Assembly (NCBI GenBank): GCA_965262485.1
Contig: OZ253540.1
Coordinates: 558,001 to 622,000 of the forward strand
Direction of reading: 5' to 3'
Origin: Bin87 sp965262485
GTDB taxonomy: Bacteria > Chloroflexota > Dehalococcoidia > Lucifugimonadales > UBA3495
Length of the DNA stretch: 64,000 bases
In this document: positions 41,408-49,208 of the stretch, one piece after another
Numbering within the stretch: the stretch's first letter is position 1
Layout: each line of letters opens with the position of its first letter
The notes under the pieces: model-generated
What the model saw: only the letters and a program-made list of their open reading frames with translations
Told to the model about the DNA's origin: nothing
Databases searched by the model: none
Position numbers and translations under genes: made by a program

Positions 41408-41540
41408 TATTGTCTCACATCCGTGGCTGGCGACAATTCTCTGCCGTCGGGAGAGACGACTTTCGTAGCTACGCCGACGATGTCTGCCACCATTGCAGAC
41501 GGTAAGTTAGTTTCACAATTTTCTCACGCCGCGTTCGTTC

Positions 41541-41570
41541 TTGACATTGCATACCACCTGGCAATAGACT
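41541..41570 (+). promoter_or_regulatory. Promoter of rplU-rpmA-rpmE
   Basis: TTGACA (41541-41546), 18 nt, then TAGACT (41565-41570) lies 27 nt before the rplU ATG. Confidence 0.7.
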
Positions 41571-41597
41571 TGTAGGCCGTTTGGGAGATTGGATTTA

Positions 41598-41924
41598 ATG
41601 GATTACGCTATCGTCAAAACCGGCGGCAAGCAGTACCGGGTTTCACCCGGTGATGTCGTTGATGTGGAACTGCTGTCCGCGGAAGAAGGATCTACGACCG
41701 AAATCAACGACGTCCTGGCGGTGTCCCGCGACGGAGAGGTTGAGTTCGGCAAGCCGTTTGTAGATGGTGCGCGGGTTGTAGCGCAGGTGCAAACCCACTA
41801 CAAAGATCGCAAGATCATTGTCTATAAATACAAGGCTAAGACACGGTATCGGCGGAAGCGCGGGCACCGGCAGAACTACACCCGCATTTTGATTCAGGAT
41901 ATCGAGATCGGAGGTCAGCCATAA
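41598..41924 (+). CDS. rplU: Ribosomal protein L21
   Basis: The 108-residue protein reads 'MDYAIVKTGGKQYRVSPGDV' and 'YKYKAKTRYRRKRGHRQNYT', diagnostic of L21. ATG 41598 follows GGGAGA; an upstream in-frame TTG is rejected. Its stop overlaps the rpmA start by one base (TAATG). Confidence 0.97.
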   Translation: MDYAIVKTGGKQYRVSPGDVVDVELLSAEEGSTTEINDVLAVSRDGEVEFGKPFVDGARVVAQVQTHYKDRKIIVYKYKAKTRYRRKRGHRQNYTRILIQDIEIGGQP

Positions 41925-42202
41925 TGGCCCATAAAAAAGCTGGTGGAAGCACCAATAACGGTCGAGACAGCAACGCAAAGCGACTTGGCGTAAAGAGGTT
42001 TGGTGGAGAGCGTGTTACGTGCGGTTCGATCATAATGCGACAGCGCGGAACCAAGATTCGCCCCGGCACCAATGTTGGCCTGGGCCGCGACTTCACCTTG
42101 TTCGCCAAAATCGATGGCCAGGTAACCTTTGAATGGGCAGCCAGGGGACGTCGGCGGGTGAGCGTTTACCCGTTTGCCCCCGCCGAGTCTGTGGCGGCAT
42201 AA
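41924..42202 (+). CDS. rpmA: Ribosomal protein L27
   Basis: The 92-residue protein starts directly 'MAHKKAGGSTNNGRDSNAKR', without the Firmicutes-type cleaved leader, and has 'GERVTCGSIIMRQRGTKIRP' and 'VGLGRDFTLFAKIDGQV'. Its N-terminus reaches the peptidyl-transferase centre. It is coupled to rplU by a 1-nt overlap. Confidence 0.97.
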   Translation: MAHKKAGGSTNNGRDSNAKRLGVKRFGGERVTCGSIIMRQRGTKIRPGTNVGLGRDFTLFAKIDGQVTFEWAARGRRRVSVYPFAPAESVAA

Positions 42203-42215
42203 GGACGTTGATACG

Positions 42216-42419
42216 ATGAAAGCCGAAATCCACCCCCAGTACTTTAACGCTACGGTAACTTGTTCGTGCGGCAACGTGTTTCAAACCGGTTCCACCAAGC
42301 CGGCGTTGCGCGTCGAAGTGTGCGGTCGTTGCCATCCTTTTTATACTGGCGAACAACGGATCGTTGACACTCAAGGGCGCATTGAGCGAATGCGGCGCAG
42401 GTTCAATCTGGACGAATAG
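42216..42419 (+). CDS. rpmE: Ribosomal protein L31, zinc form
   Basis: The 67-residue protein reads 'MKAEIHPQYFNATVTCSCGN' and 'EVCGRCHPFYTGEQRIVDTQ'. Cys 16, 18, 36 and 39 mark the zinc-binding type. It follows rpmA by 13 nt and precedes a terminator. I start it at ATG 42216; the longer frame overlaps rpmA. Confidence 0.97.
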   Translation: MKAEIHPQYFNATVTCSCGNVFQTGSTKPALRVEVCGRCHPFYTGEQRIVDTQGRIERMRRRFNLDE

Positions 42420-42446
42420 ACCGGTTGGCGACAGCGGTTGTGCGCA

Positions 42447-42475
42447 ACGGGAGCCACCTACGGGCTCCCGTTTTT
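42447..42475 (+). terminator. rpmE terminator
   Basis: ACGGGAGCC and GGCTCCCGT form a 9-bp stem followed by a run of T after the stem (TTTTT). It is a classic intrinsic terminator closing rplU-rpmA-rpmE. Confidence 0.92.
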
Positions 42476-42546
42476 GTTATACCGGGAGTACCCTGACGTG
42501 GCCACCGCGCCACTCCTCAGGCGCCACTCTGTTTTGGAGGATGCTC

Positions 42547-42954
42547 ATGCCACGCTACGTACCAAAGACCGTGCGGGAATACGGATGTGTCTATCTGGCT
42601 GAGCAACTGGCCCAACACGGTTGGCAATGTTTTGTCGCTCGCCGCAGTCCCAATGAAGACGAAGTGATCGCCGGCGTCCCTGCTGACGGCCGGGAGGTGC
42701 GCCTCAAATTCCATTCGCAGGAACACACTCAGGCGGTCCGATTCTACAACGTGTCCACCTTGGATTGGGATTGGGAGTGCCTGGTCATCACCACGTTCGT
42801 ACCGGGTGATGCGCCAACGACTTACCTGTTGTTGCGCGATGATGTCGCGGCCGACGGAAGGCTGGAAGAGGAGTTTGAAGGTGCGCTTTGGCTGCAACCG
42901 GACGAATTCTCGGCGGATGGCTTCAAAGAAGCGTGGCACAAGCTGGCAGCGTGA
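42547..42954 (+). CDS. Conserved-looking protein of unknown function
   Basis: The 135-residue product starts 'MPRYVPKTVREYGCVYLAEQ' at ATG 42547, 7 nt behind GGAGG. It is soluble, acidic and has 'EDEVIAGVPADGREVRLKFH' and 'PDEFSADGFKEAWHKLA'. The spacing of acidic residues and 'RLKFH' faintly recalls a restriction-like fold, but I would not call it. It lies between the rpmE terminator and a DUF1385 gene 51 nt downstream. Confidence 0.6.
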   Translation: MPRYVPKTVREYGCVYLAEQLAQHGWQCFVARRSPNEDEVIAGVPADGREVRLKFHSQEHTQAVRFYNVSTLDWDWECLVITTFVPGDAPTTYLLLRDDVAADGRLEEEFEGALWLQPDEFSADGFKEAWHKLAA

Positions 42955-43005
42955 TCAAGTGATGACTCCGCCACGCTCAGCTGATGGTCCGAACCGCTGG
43001 CTCGC

Positions 43006-43983
43006 ATGAGTATTCGACCGCAGGACCAAACTCCCCGGCAACCGCTGCCTCTCTACGGCGGGCAGGCGGTAATTGAAGGGGTCATGATAAGGGGCGTAAG
43101 GCACTACAGTCTGGCGGTGCGACGCCCTGATGGCGCAATATTTTGCACCACGGAAGAGGTCAACGCCAAGTTCTCCAGCCGGGTCAGGCGAGTGCCGTTT
43201 GTGCGTGGAGTGCTGGTGCTGGCGGAAACGTTGTGGCTGGGTATGAAATCCCTGCAGCGCTCAGCCATCATTGCGGCCGAAACCGAGGATGCCGAAGCGG
43301 GCGAGTCACCGAATGGCGGCGGCAACGTCCAGGTCAGCGGTTGGACCATGGGTATCACAATGGCGATCGCGCTCGTGTTCGGAATCGGCATTTTCCTGGT
43401 GGCCCCGTCGTTGGCGGTTTTGCTGGTTGAGCCGCTCATCGAACCTCTCATCTATTCCTCGTTAGTCAGCAACCTGATAGAAGGATTCATCCGGCTGGCT
43501 TTACTGATAGGGTACGTGGCCGGCATCTCAGCTATGAAGGACATCAGGCGCGTTTATGCTTACCATGGGGCAGAGCACATGGCGGTGCATACCTACGAAG
43601 CGGGCGAACCTCTAACGGTGGAGAATGTTCGCCAACACCCGACGCCACATCCCAGATGCGGAACGGCGTTTTTGCTCACCGTCGCCGTGGTTTCGGTGGT
43701 GGTGTTTGCGCTCTTGGGCCGGCCCTCTTGGGAATGGCTCATCACTTCCCGCATCGTTTTGATTCCGGTGGTGGCCGCGATCAGCTATGAAATAATCCGA
43801 TTCGCCGGCGCCCACCGGACGGCCTGGTTCGGTCAGGCTATGGCCGCTCCGGGTCTGTGGCTGCAACGCATCACAACCCGCAGACCGGATGACGACCAGA
43901 TTGAAGTAGCCATTGCCGCAATGGCGGCTGCATTGGCGGCGGACGGCGCGACGAGCGTAGCGAGGGACATCGTAAACGGATAA
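43006..43983 (+). CDS. DUF1385 (YqhQ-like) membrane protein
   Basis: The 325-residue protein opens 'LYGGQAVIEGVMIRGVRHYS', the signature of DUF1385/YqhQ proteins, and has 'RRVPFVRGVLVLAETLWLG'. Several membrane spans follow, and then 'YHGAEHMAVHTYEAGEPLTV' with His/Glu residues and 'HPRCGTAFLL'. Function is not established. Such genes commonly sit next to rpmE and prfA in Firmicutes and Chloroflexota. No prfA/prmC is adjacent here. The start (ATG 43006) overlaps no neighbour. Confidence 0.88.
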   Translation: MSIRPQDQTPRQPLPLYGGQAVIEGVMIRGVRHYSLAVRRPDGAIFCTTEEVNAKFSSRVRRVPFVRGVLVLAETLWLGMKSLQRSAIIAAETEDAEAGESPNGGGNVQVSGWTMGITMAIALVFGIGIFLVAPSLAVLLVEPLIEPLIYSSLVSNLIEGFIRLALLIGYVAGISAMKDIRRVYAYHGAEHMAVHTYEAGEPLTVENVRQHPTPHPRCGTAFLLTVAVVSVVVFALLGRPSWEWLITSRIVLIPVVAAISYEIIRFAGAHRTAWFGQAMAAPGLWLQRITTRRPDDDQIEVAIAAMAAALAADGATSVARDIVNG

Positions 43984-44105
43984 AGCGCTGTGGAATAGGT
44001 TGGATTGTGTTCTCCTGCCAGCCGTGGCGAACCGGGCAACCACGCGCCTGTGGTACAGTGGGGGCGGCTCGCAATTCTGGTACGCAGCCCCCCAAGAGGT
44101 GCAGA

Positions 44106-44456
44106 ATGGCCGAGGTTCCCGACATGCAAATGATCCCCTACCTGACGGCTACCGAGCCGCGCAACTTCGTCGAAAAGGGACTACAGCGATACAACGAATT
44201 GCTGGAGGGTCTGGGTGAGCAACTGGAACAGCTGCTGGAGCTCGCCAGAGATGGAAGGGCAGGAACCGCAGAAACCGCCGAGGTGGTGAGTTCGCTGTGT
44301 GAGGCGCTGCGTCCGCGCCACGGATTGTGTATCGACCGCGCGTGTTTTTCCTGCCGGGTCCACGAGGAAGCGATCAAGGAGCACGTGCTTCTGTACGTGG
44401 ACTGGAAATTGCCCGGAACAGTGCAGCAACTGGAGCGGTTAAAGAACCGAAATTAA
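44106..44456 (+). CDS. Small soluble protein of unknown function with paired Cys
   Basis: The 116-residue product, 'MAEVPDMQMIPYLTATEPRN' from ATG 44106 behind AGAGGTG, is largely helical and charged. A 'LCIDRACFSCRVHEEA' cluster (Cys at about 79, 84 and 87, then His) might bind metal. I do not recognise the family. It lies 122 nt after the DUF1385 gene, with a possible -10 (TACAGT) near 44053, and converges with an MFS gene. Confidence 0.55.
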   Translation: MAEVPDMQMIPYLTATEPRNFVEKGLQRYNELLEGLGEQLEQLLELARDGRAGTAETAEVVSSLCEALRPRHGLCIDRACFSCRVHEEAIKEHVLLYVDWKLPGTVQQLERLKNRN

Positions 44457-44588
44457 CCGGGGCGTCCATCGGACTACGGCGATAGGTCCGTAAACGTGCC
44501 TGAAAACTCGCATGGCGCCGCCCGCCAACGCGCCCGGCTTCCCATCCGCGTCGTGCCGTCGTAGGTGAACCAACTTCAAACTGTCATT

Positions 44589-45923
44589 TCACACCCGTAC
44601 TCGCCAGATCATGCCCATCGACAGGATCCGGGTAAATGCCATGGAGAGGAACACTATGGGCCACGGACTGCCGGATACATTCAGTACAACGCTGAATAGA
44701 ATAGCCTGCGCGCCAGCATAGAGGTATCCGTGGGCGTCCAGCACACCGGCGGCGGTGCCGGACATTTTGCGACCGGACAGATCAACCGCTATGGCGGAAA
44801 TGGTGGAAACGCCCATGCTGATTCCTCCCCACAACATGAGGGCGGCGCCGAGGTATGCGTTGTTGGGAGGAGCCAGCGCGATTGCCACCAACGCTGCCGC
44901 CGAGAATCCGCAGGACACGATGACCAGGGGGCGTCGGCTGCTGTTGAGAAAACGGTCGGACACGAAGCCGGCCACGGGTGGAGCGATCAGATACCCCAGG
45001 GGAAGCAGCACCGTGACCAATATGGTTTCCGTTATGTCGAAGTTGCCGGCTTCCGAGTAGTAGATGGGAACCCACGTAGTGAGGCCGTAACGGGTGACGT
45101 TTTCCAATCCTTTGACGTGGCAGGCCAGTTGAAACCTGGAGTTGGCGAGGAGCAGTTTATAGGGCCCCAGCCCTTTCAATTGATCGTCGGTTACCGACTC
45201 CGGTTCGGCCGATATCGCGTCTTCCTCAATGTACTCAGGGAGGTTGACGTCACGAGGGCGGTCCCTGGCGACGAAATAGAAGGCTATGCCAAGCGCCAGG
45301 ATGATTAATGGCGGGTAACGGAAAGCGGCTTGCCAGCCCCATCGAGCCGCCACGAAGCTGCTGAGCCACCACATCACGAGCATGGCGCCGCCGGTCGTGG
45401 TGCCGATGATTCCCATTGCGATGCCGCGTTCCCGGCGAGGCCACCACTGGCTGATGAGGCTGATGCCAGGCGCCCAACATGCAGCGTTGACAAAGCCCGC
45501 GAAAAACCAGGGGATCGCGAAGCCAGCGGTTGAAGTTCCGAAGGATGCAGTCCAGTTGAACACCGTGGTCAAAACGGCTCCCACGGCTACCCACAGGCGC
45601 AGTCCGTAGGCTTCGGCCAGGCGCCCGTGTATCAGGTCTCCAACCATGAAGCCCCACAGGAGCATGGCGTTGATGATGCCAATTTCGATATGGCTTAGGT
45701 CCAATGCCTCCTTGATCAGTGGCGACGTGGGCCAGAAATTAAAGCGCCCCGTGTACAGAAAGAGGTAAAACACACAGAACGCGATGAGTACCTGCCACTT
45801 CCAGCGATGGTAGCGGGGCGGCAGGTCGTCGTAGGCCACCGGGCCGCCGCCGGTGGACGCCTCAGACAACGTGGACTGGGCGGCGTGGCCGTCGTGGGGG
45901 TGTGAATCGTTGGGGGACGCCAT
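44589..45923 (-). CDS. MFS transporter, organophosphate/phosphate antiporter-like
   Basis: The 444-residue protein has about 12 hydrophobic spans. Its first span region 'FYLFLYTGRFNFWPTSPLIK' resembles GlpT/UhpT-type carriers ('Y..R.NF..A.P'), followed by loop motifs 'GLRLWVAVG' and 'QWWPRRERGIAMGI' and a central loop of about 45 residues ('EYIEEDAISAEPESV'). Substrate is unknown. It is downstream of the VOC gene on the same strand but separated by a terminator hairpin. Confidence 0.8.
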   Translation of the reverse strand: MASPNDSHPHDGHAAQSTLSEASTGGGPVAYDDLPPRYHRWKWQVLIAFCVFYLFLYTGRFNFWPTSPLIKEALDLSHIEIGIINAMLLWGFMVGDLIHGRLAEAYGLRLWVAVGAVLTTVFNWTASFGTSTAGFAIPWFFAGFVNAACWAPGISLISQWWPRRERGIAMGIIGTTTGGAMLVMWWLSSFVAARWGWQAAFRYPPLIILALGIAFYFVARDRPRDVNLPEYIEEDAISAEPESVTDDQLKGLGPYKLLLANSRFQLACHVKGLENVTRYGLTTWVPIYYSEAGNFDITETILVTVLLPLGYLIAPPVAGFVSDRFLNSSRRPLVIVSCGFSAAALVAIALAPPNNAYLGAALMLWGGISMGVSTISAIAVDLSGRKMSGTAAGVLDAHGYLYAGAQAILFSVVLNVSGSPWPIVFLSMAFTRILSMGMIWRVRV

Positions 45924-45947
45924 GTTGTCGGCAGCAAACGCATCCGA

Positions 45948-45981
45948 TTGAAGTTAGAAACAATTTGAAGTTAGAAACAAT
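45948..45981. repeat. Perfect 17-bp tandem duplication
   Basis: TTGAAGTTAGAAACAAT occurs at 45948-45964 and again at 45965-45981, just upstream of the MFS start (45923). It could double a regulatory site or be replication slippage. Confidence 0.85.
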
Positions 45982-45983
45982 GA

Positions 45984-46021
45984 CACCGCCGTCGCCGGAC
46001 ATTGGCCCAACGACGGCGGTG
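45984..46021 (-). terminator. Terminator of the VOC gene
   Basis: CACCGCCGTCG (45984-45994) and CGACGGCGGTG (46011-46021) form a perfect 11-bp stem 19 nt after the VOC stop; the minus-strand continuation is TCATTGTTTC. Confidence 0.7.
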
Positions 46022-46040
46022 ACAATTAGTTGCGCGGGGA

Positions 46041-46520
46041 TTAACGTTTTGTGTGCAACAACTCCATGGCGTCGGAAAGTAATTCGTCGTCGGAACGTTC
46101 CAGGTCCAGAGGATCGCCGTGGGGTTGTGGTACCGGGAAACCCGTCTTGTAGTACAGCTCAATCCGGTTACCCTCGGGGTCGAAGAAATACATGCCGAAT
46201 GCGTTGCCGTGGCTGACAATGCGGTCAATGGTCACGCTTTCAGCGTCGATGCGGGCTTTGTAATCGCGCATGTCCTGTATGGAGGGCACCCGGAAGGAGA
46301 TTTGTTGAATGACCTTGGCGTCATCAGTGGTTACCCGCCCTTCCATCAGGACGAATTCGTGATGTTCGCCCACTGGGTCGGAGCTGAGGAACACCATACG
46401 GCGCTGCTCAAGGTCTTCGTCCGCGATCTGCAAGCCCATTACGCGAGTGTAAAAATCACGCATCTTCATCAGATCGGTTGCATAGATTCCAACGTGCCCA
46501 AGGCCGGCGATTTGCGGCAT
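46041..46520 (-). CDS. VOC-superfamily (glyoxalase/extradiol dioxygenase-like) protein
   Basis: The 159-residue protein has paired beta-alpha-beta-beta-beta modules: 'IAGLGHVGIYATDLMKMRDF' (first metal His), 'DPVGEHHEFVLMEG' (second His), 'QQISFRVPSIQDM' and 'FFDPEGNRIELYYKTG' (Glu ligand). It may be a catechol-type dioxygenase fragment, an isomerase or a resistance protein; the substrate is open. Translation starts behind GAGGAGGT. TTGACA (46579-46584, minus strand) gives a -35, with a weak -10. Confidence 0.82.
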   Translation of the reverse strand: MPQIAGLGHVGIYATDLMKMRDFYTRVMGLQIADEDLEQRRMVFLSSDPVGEHHEFVLMEGRVTTDDAKVIQQISFRVPSIQDMRDYKARIDAESVTIDRIVSHGNAFGMYFFDPEGNRIELYYKTGFPVPQPHGDPLDLERSDDELLSDAMELLHTKR

Positions 46521-46555
46521 GAGAGTACCTCCTCAAAAAGGCGTTTGATAGGGCA

Positions 46556-46584
46556 ACGGTATTTCACGCCGTTCAGTATGTCAA
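46556..46584 (-). promoter_or_regulatory. Possible promoter of the VOC gene
   Basis: On the minus strand TTGACA (46579-46584), 17 nt, then TACCGT (46556-46561). The -10 is poor; the -35 abuts the left 19-bp direct repeat of the composite repeat. Confidence 0.35.
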
Positions 46585-46988
46585 GAGGATTCCAGGTTTG
46601 ACCAGGGCTATCGCATTTGGACCAATTAACCACCGTCGTTCCCACGAAAGCGGGAATCCAGTGACCGGCGCCGGTAGCTTCTCTGCAAAAATCCAGCAGA
46701 TTACAAGCTCTGGACTCCGGCCCCGTATCAAGTACGGGGTGACGTTCTTTCGCCGGAGTGACGTGGCTGTAATTTCATATGCGATAGCCCTGGGTTCTCA
46801 CGCGTACCCACTTTGTAAAACCAAACTGGCCTGCTGTCATTGCGAGGAGCGCAGCGACGTGGCAATCTCGTTGAGGTTGAACACACGCCGGCAAACCACC
46901 ATTCTTACGGCGACGAGATTGCCACCCCCGTATCAAGTACGGGGTCGCAATGACAAAGTGGGTACGCATGAGGATTCCAGGTTTGACC
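46585..46988. repeat. Composite repeat: two elements between 19-bp direct repeats
   Basis: GAGGATTCCAGGTTTGACC stands at 46585-46603 and 46970-46988. Inside, CCAGGGCTATCGCAT (46602-46616) and ATGCGATAGCCCTGG (46779-46793) bound one element that carries 'TTCCCACGAAAGCGGGAATC' and 'CCCCGTATCAAGTACGGGG' hairpin repeats. Family A copy 4 (46797-46972) fills the rest. It reads as nested insertions, or a local duplication carrying repeats. Confidence 0.75.
46797..46972. repeat. Family A palindromic repeat, copy 4
   Basis: CTCACGCGTACCCACTTTGT opens at 46797; TGTCATTGCGAGGAGCGCAG lies at 46835-46854; the inverted arm returns as GGCGACGAGATTGCCACC and GTCGCAATGACAAAGTGGGT; GTACGCATGAG closes at 46972. 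The central hairpin carries the extra CCCGTATCAAGTACGGG unit. Confidence 0.88.
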
Positions 46989-47012
46989 GACGAAGAAGCC
47001 AATGTTTATAAT
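46983..47012 (+). promoter_or_regulatory. Promoter of the MFS gene at 47021, near-leaderless
   Basis: TTGACC (46983-46988), 18 nt, then a perfect TATAAT (47007-47012). The GTG start codon at 47021 is 8 nt beyond the -10, so the transcript would start at or next to it. The -35 lies inside the right 19-bp direct repeat. Confidence 0.65.
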
Positions 47013-47020
47013 CCTGAGTC

Positions 47021-48370
47021 GTGAAAGACGACAACGTTGACGGCGAGCGGCGGCAACCCCGAATTTTTTACGGATGGTGGGTGGTCGCCGCTGCCTCTAT
47101 ATTGGGGATGTTCGGCAACGGGTCCATCTCCCAGGGTTTTCCCCGGTTCCTCTTGCCGATAGAATCCTCCCTCGGTTTGACCCGCAGCCAGATGGGACTG
47201 GTGTTCAGCCTGGCGCGGGCTGAAGGGAGCGTGGCCGGGCCGGCTGTTGGGTGGCTGGCGGATCGGTATGGAGCCCGCCCGCTCGTGATCGTCGGGAGTA
47301 TCACGGTAGGCGTTGGGGTCATAGTGCTCTCCCAAGTAAATTCCTACTGGGCGCTGCTGGTGTTGTTTGGCGGTGTGATTTCGCTGGGCAAATCGGCGGG
47401 GTTGGGTCAAACACTGATGGCCTGCGTGAACCAGTGGTTCATACGGCGTCGGCACGTTGCCCTGTCTGCTTTGATGACGGCGTTTGCTGGCGGTGGAGCC
47501 ATAGTAGTGCCCCTGCTGAACGAGGGGATTCAATGGCTGGGCTGGCGTCAAACTTTGGTCTGGACCGGCGTCGGGATACTGGCGATTACGCTGCCGGTAT
47601 CTTTCGTGATCAGGAGCCGGCCGGAGGACATGGGCCTGCGACCCGATGGTGACACAACGGAAAGTGAAACGTCGGAAGGAAATCAGGGTCGGCGACGTGG
47701 ATCCGGAAGTGGTGAGGTAAGTTTTACATTTCGGCAGGCCATCGTTACTCGCACGTTTTGGCTCATGTCAATCGGCGCTTTCATGCGAGTGTCGGCTACG
47801 AATGGGATGCTGGTACATATATTCCCCATGATGATGGAACGCAACCTGTCAGAAGATCAAGCGTCCGCCTGGGTGGCCGCCATGTTCTTTCTGGGGATTC
47901 CGCTGCGCTACGTCCTCGGCGTAACCGCCGGTAGGTTCCCGGGGAATATTTTGCTGGCCATCGGGATGGCGATCGGCGCGGTAGGGATGTGGGGCCTGTG
48001 GATCGGCCCTGGAGTATACGGATTGTTGACCTTCGTGGTGGGAATCGCCGTCGTGGAAGGCATTACCTCTGTCAATTGGTTGATGCTGAGCGACTACTAC
48101 GGGAGAGCTCGTTTCGCGACGCTGATGGGATTCATGAGCCTTTTCATGAATATCGGATTGTTTGCTGCGCCGATGTTTGCCTCGTTCGTGTGGGAACAAA
48201 CCGATAGTTACTACATCGTGCTGGCGACGTTTACGCCCATGTTCCTGATTAGCGCCCTGGCGTTTTTGATGTGCACGCGGCCATCGCCCCCGGTGAGCGC
48301 ACAGCGTCGTTGGCTGGGCGGACAGACCCGAGAACCCGAGGTTGCCCCAGCCACGGGCGACAACGATTGA
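47021..48370 (+). CDS. MFS transporter, OFA/MCT-like (paralogue 1)
   Basis: The 449-residue protein has 12 predicted spans. The N-terminal 'QPRIFYGWWVVAAASILGM' segment, loop 'GWLADRYGARPLVIVG', 'NQWFIRRRHVAL' and 'SRPEDMGLRPDGD' are shared with the gene at 60092, making them paralogues. This pattern fits oxalate/formate-antiporter or monocarboxylate-type MFS carriers. Substrate unknown. It starts with GTG and probably has a leaderless transcript. A GNAT gene follows after 26 nt. Confidence 0.82.
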   Translation: MKDDNVDGERRQPRIFYGWWVVAAASILGMFGNGSISQGFPRFLLPIESSLGLTRSQMGLVFSLARAEGSVAGPAVGWLADRYGARPLVIVGSITVGVGVIVLSQVNSYWALLVLFGGVISLGKSAGLGQTLMACVNQWFIRRRHVALSALMTAFAGGGAIVVPLLNEGIQWLGWRQTLVWTGVGILAITLPVSFVIRSRPEDMGLRPDGDTTESETSEGNQGRRRGSGSGEVSFTFRQAIVTRTFWLMSIGAFMRVSATNGMLVHIFPMMMERNLSEDQASAWVAAMFFLGIPLRYVLGVTAGRFPGNILLAIGMAIGAVGMWGLWIGPGVYGLLTFVVGIAVVEGITSVNWLMLSDYYGRARFATLMGFMSLFMNIGLFAAPMFASFVWEQTDSYYIVLATFTPMFLISALAFLMCTRPSPPVSAQRRWLGGQTREPEVAPATGDND

Positions 48371-48396
48371 TAACTGAATAGCAGGAGAGCAGATCC

Positions 48397-49008
48397 GTGA
48401 CCGAACCGAAGCGGCCAACATTCGATCCGAAACCCGTCACGCTTTTGGGTTCTCACGTGCGCCTTGAACCAGTGGGGCCGCAACACGCCGGCGACCTGTA
48501 TGCGGTGGGAGCCGACGAATCTATCTGGCGGTTCCTGCCACGACCTGCCTACCGGAGTTTGGATGATGCCAGAGGGTGGGTGGACATGTGTGTGGAACGC
48601 AACAATTCCGGAGAGCGGGTGCAATTCGCGGTGATCCTGTCCGCCGAAGGTAAGGCAATCGGATCGACCGGGTACCTGGATATCGACCGGCCCAACCGCG
48701 CCCTGGAAATCGGCATGACCTGGTATGGACTGGCCTATCAACGCACTGTAGTAAACACCGAATGCAAGTATCTGTTGCTGCGGCACGCTTTTGAAGATAT
48801 GGGAGCGTTGCGCGTTTGCCTGAAGACGGACAGTCGCAACGAGCGCTCTCAAAGGGCCATTGAACGCATCGGGGCAGTCCGGGAGGGCACCTGGCGAAAT
48901 CATCGAATTACCTGGGACGGAGTAAACCGGCATTCCGTGTTCTACAGCATCATCGATTCAGAGTGGCCGTCGGTGCGCGTTGCGCTGGAATCAAGATTGT
49001 GCGATTAG
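48397..49008 (+). CDS. GNAT acetyltransferase, RimJ/RimL type
   Basis: The 203-residue product has 'VTLLGSHVRLEPVGPQHAGD' at the start, 'IGSTGYLDIDRPNRALEIGM' and 'WRNHRITWDGVNRHSVFYSI' at the end, the RimJ/RimL layout of acetyl-CoA-dependent N-acetyltransferases. The acceptor is unknown. It starts with GTG behind AGGAGAG, 26 nt after the MFS gene, so the two are likely cotranscribed. Confidence 0.85.
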   Translation: MTEPKRPTFDPKPVTLLGSHVRLEPVGPQHAGDLYAVGADESIWRFLPRPAYRSLDDARGWVDMCVERNNSGERVQFAVILSAEGKAIGSTGYLDIDRPNRALEIGMTWYGLAYQRTVVNTECKYLLLRHAFEDMGALRVCLKTDSRNERSQRAIERIGAVREGTWRNHRITWDGVNRHSVFYSIIDSEWPSVRVALESRLCD

Positions 49009-49159
49009 TCCGGGTGGGGGCCACACCAGCCGGACGCTGTTGGTGGCCTGGAACCATTGGCGCAAACTGGCCGTGTGGGGTATGATGCTCTGCGTTGATT
49101 AAACAACTGGCGGCAGCAACGAAGCCACGTTCGGAAGTGCCGATGCTGGCGATGCCGTG

Positions 49160-49188
49160 CTGACAGTCCCGCCATTCGTTGATATAAT
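49160..49188 (+). promoter_or_regulatory. Promoter of the molybdenum hydroxylase operon
   Basis: CTGACA (49160-49165), 17 nt, TATAAT (49183-49188). The predicted start lies about 13 nt before the ATG at 49209, with GGAGGAGGT (49196-49204) as a very strong ribosome-binding site. Confidence 0.75.
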
Positions 49189-49208
49189 CACCGCCGGAGG
49201 AGGTGCCT

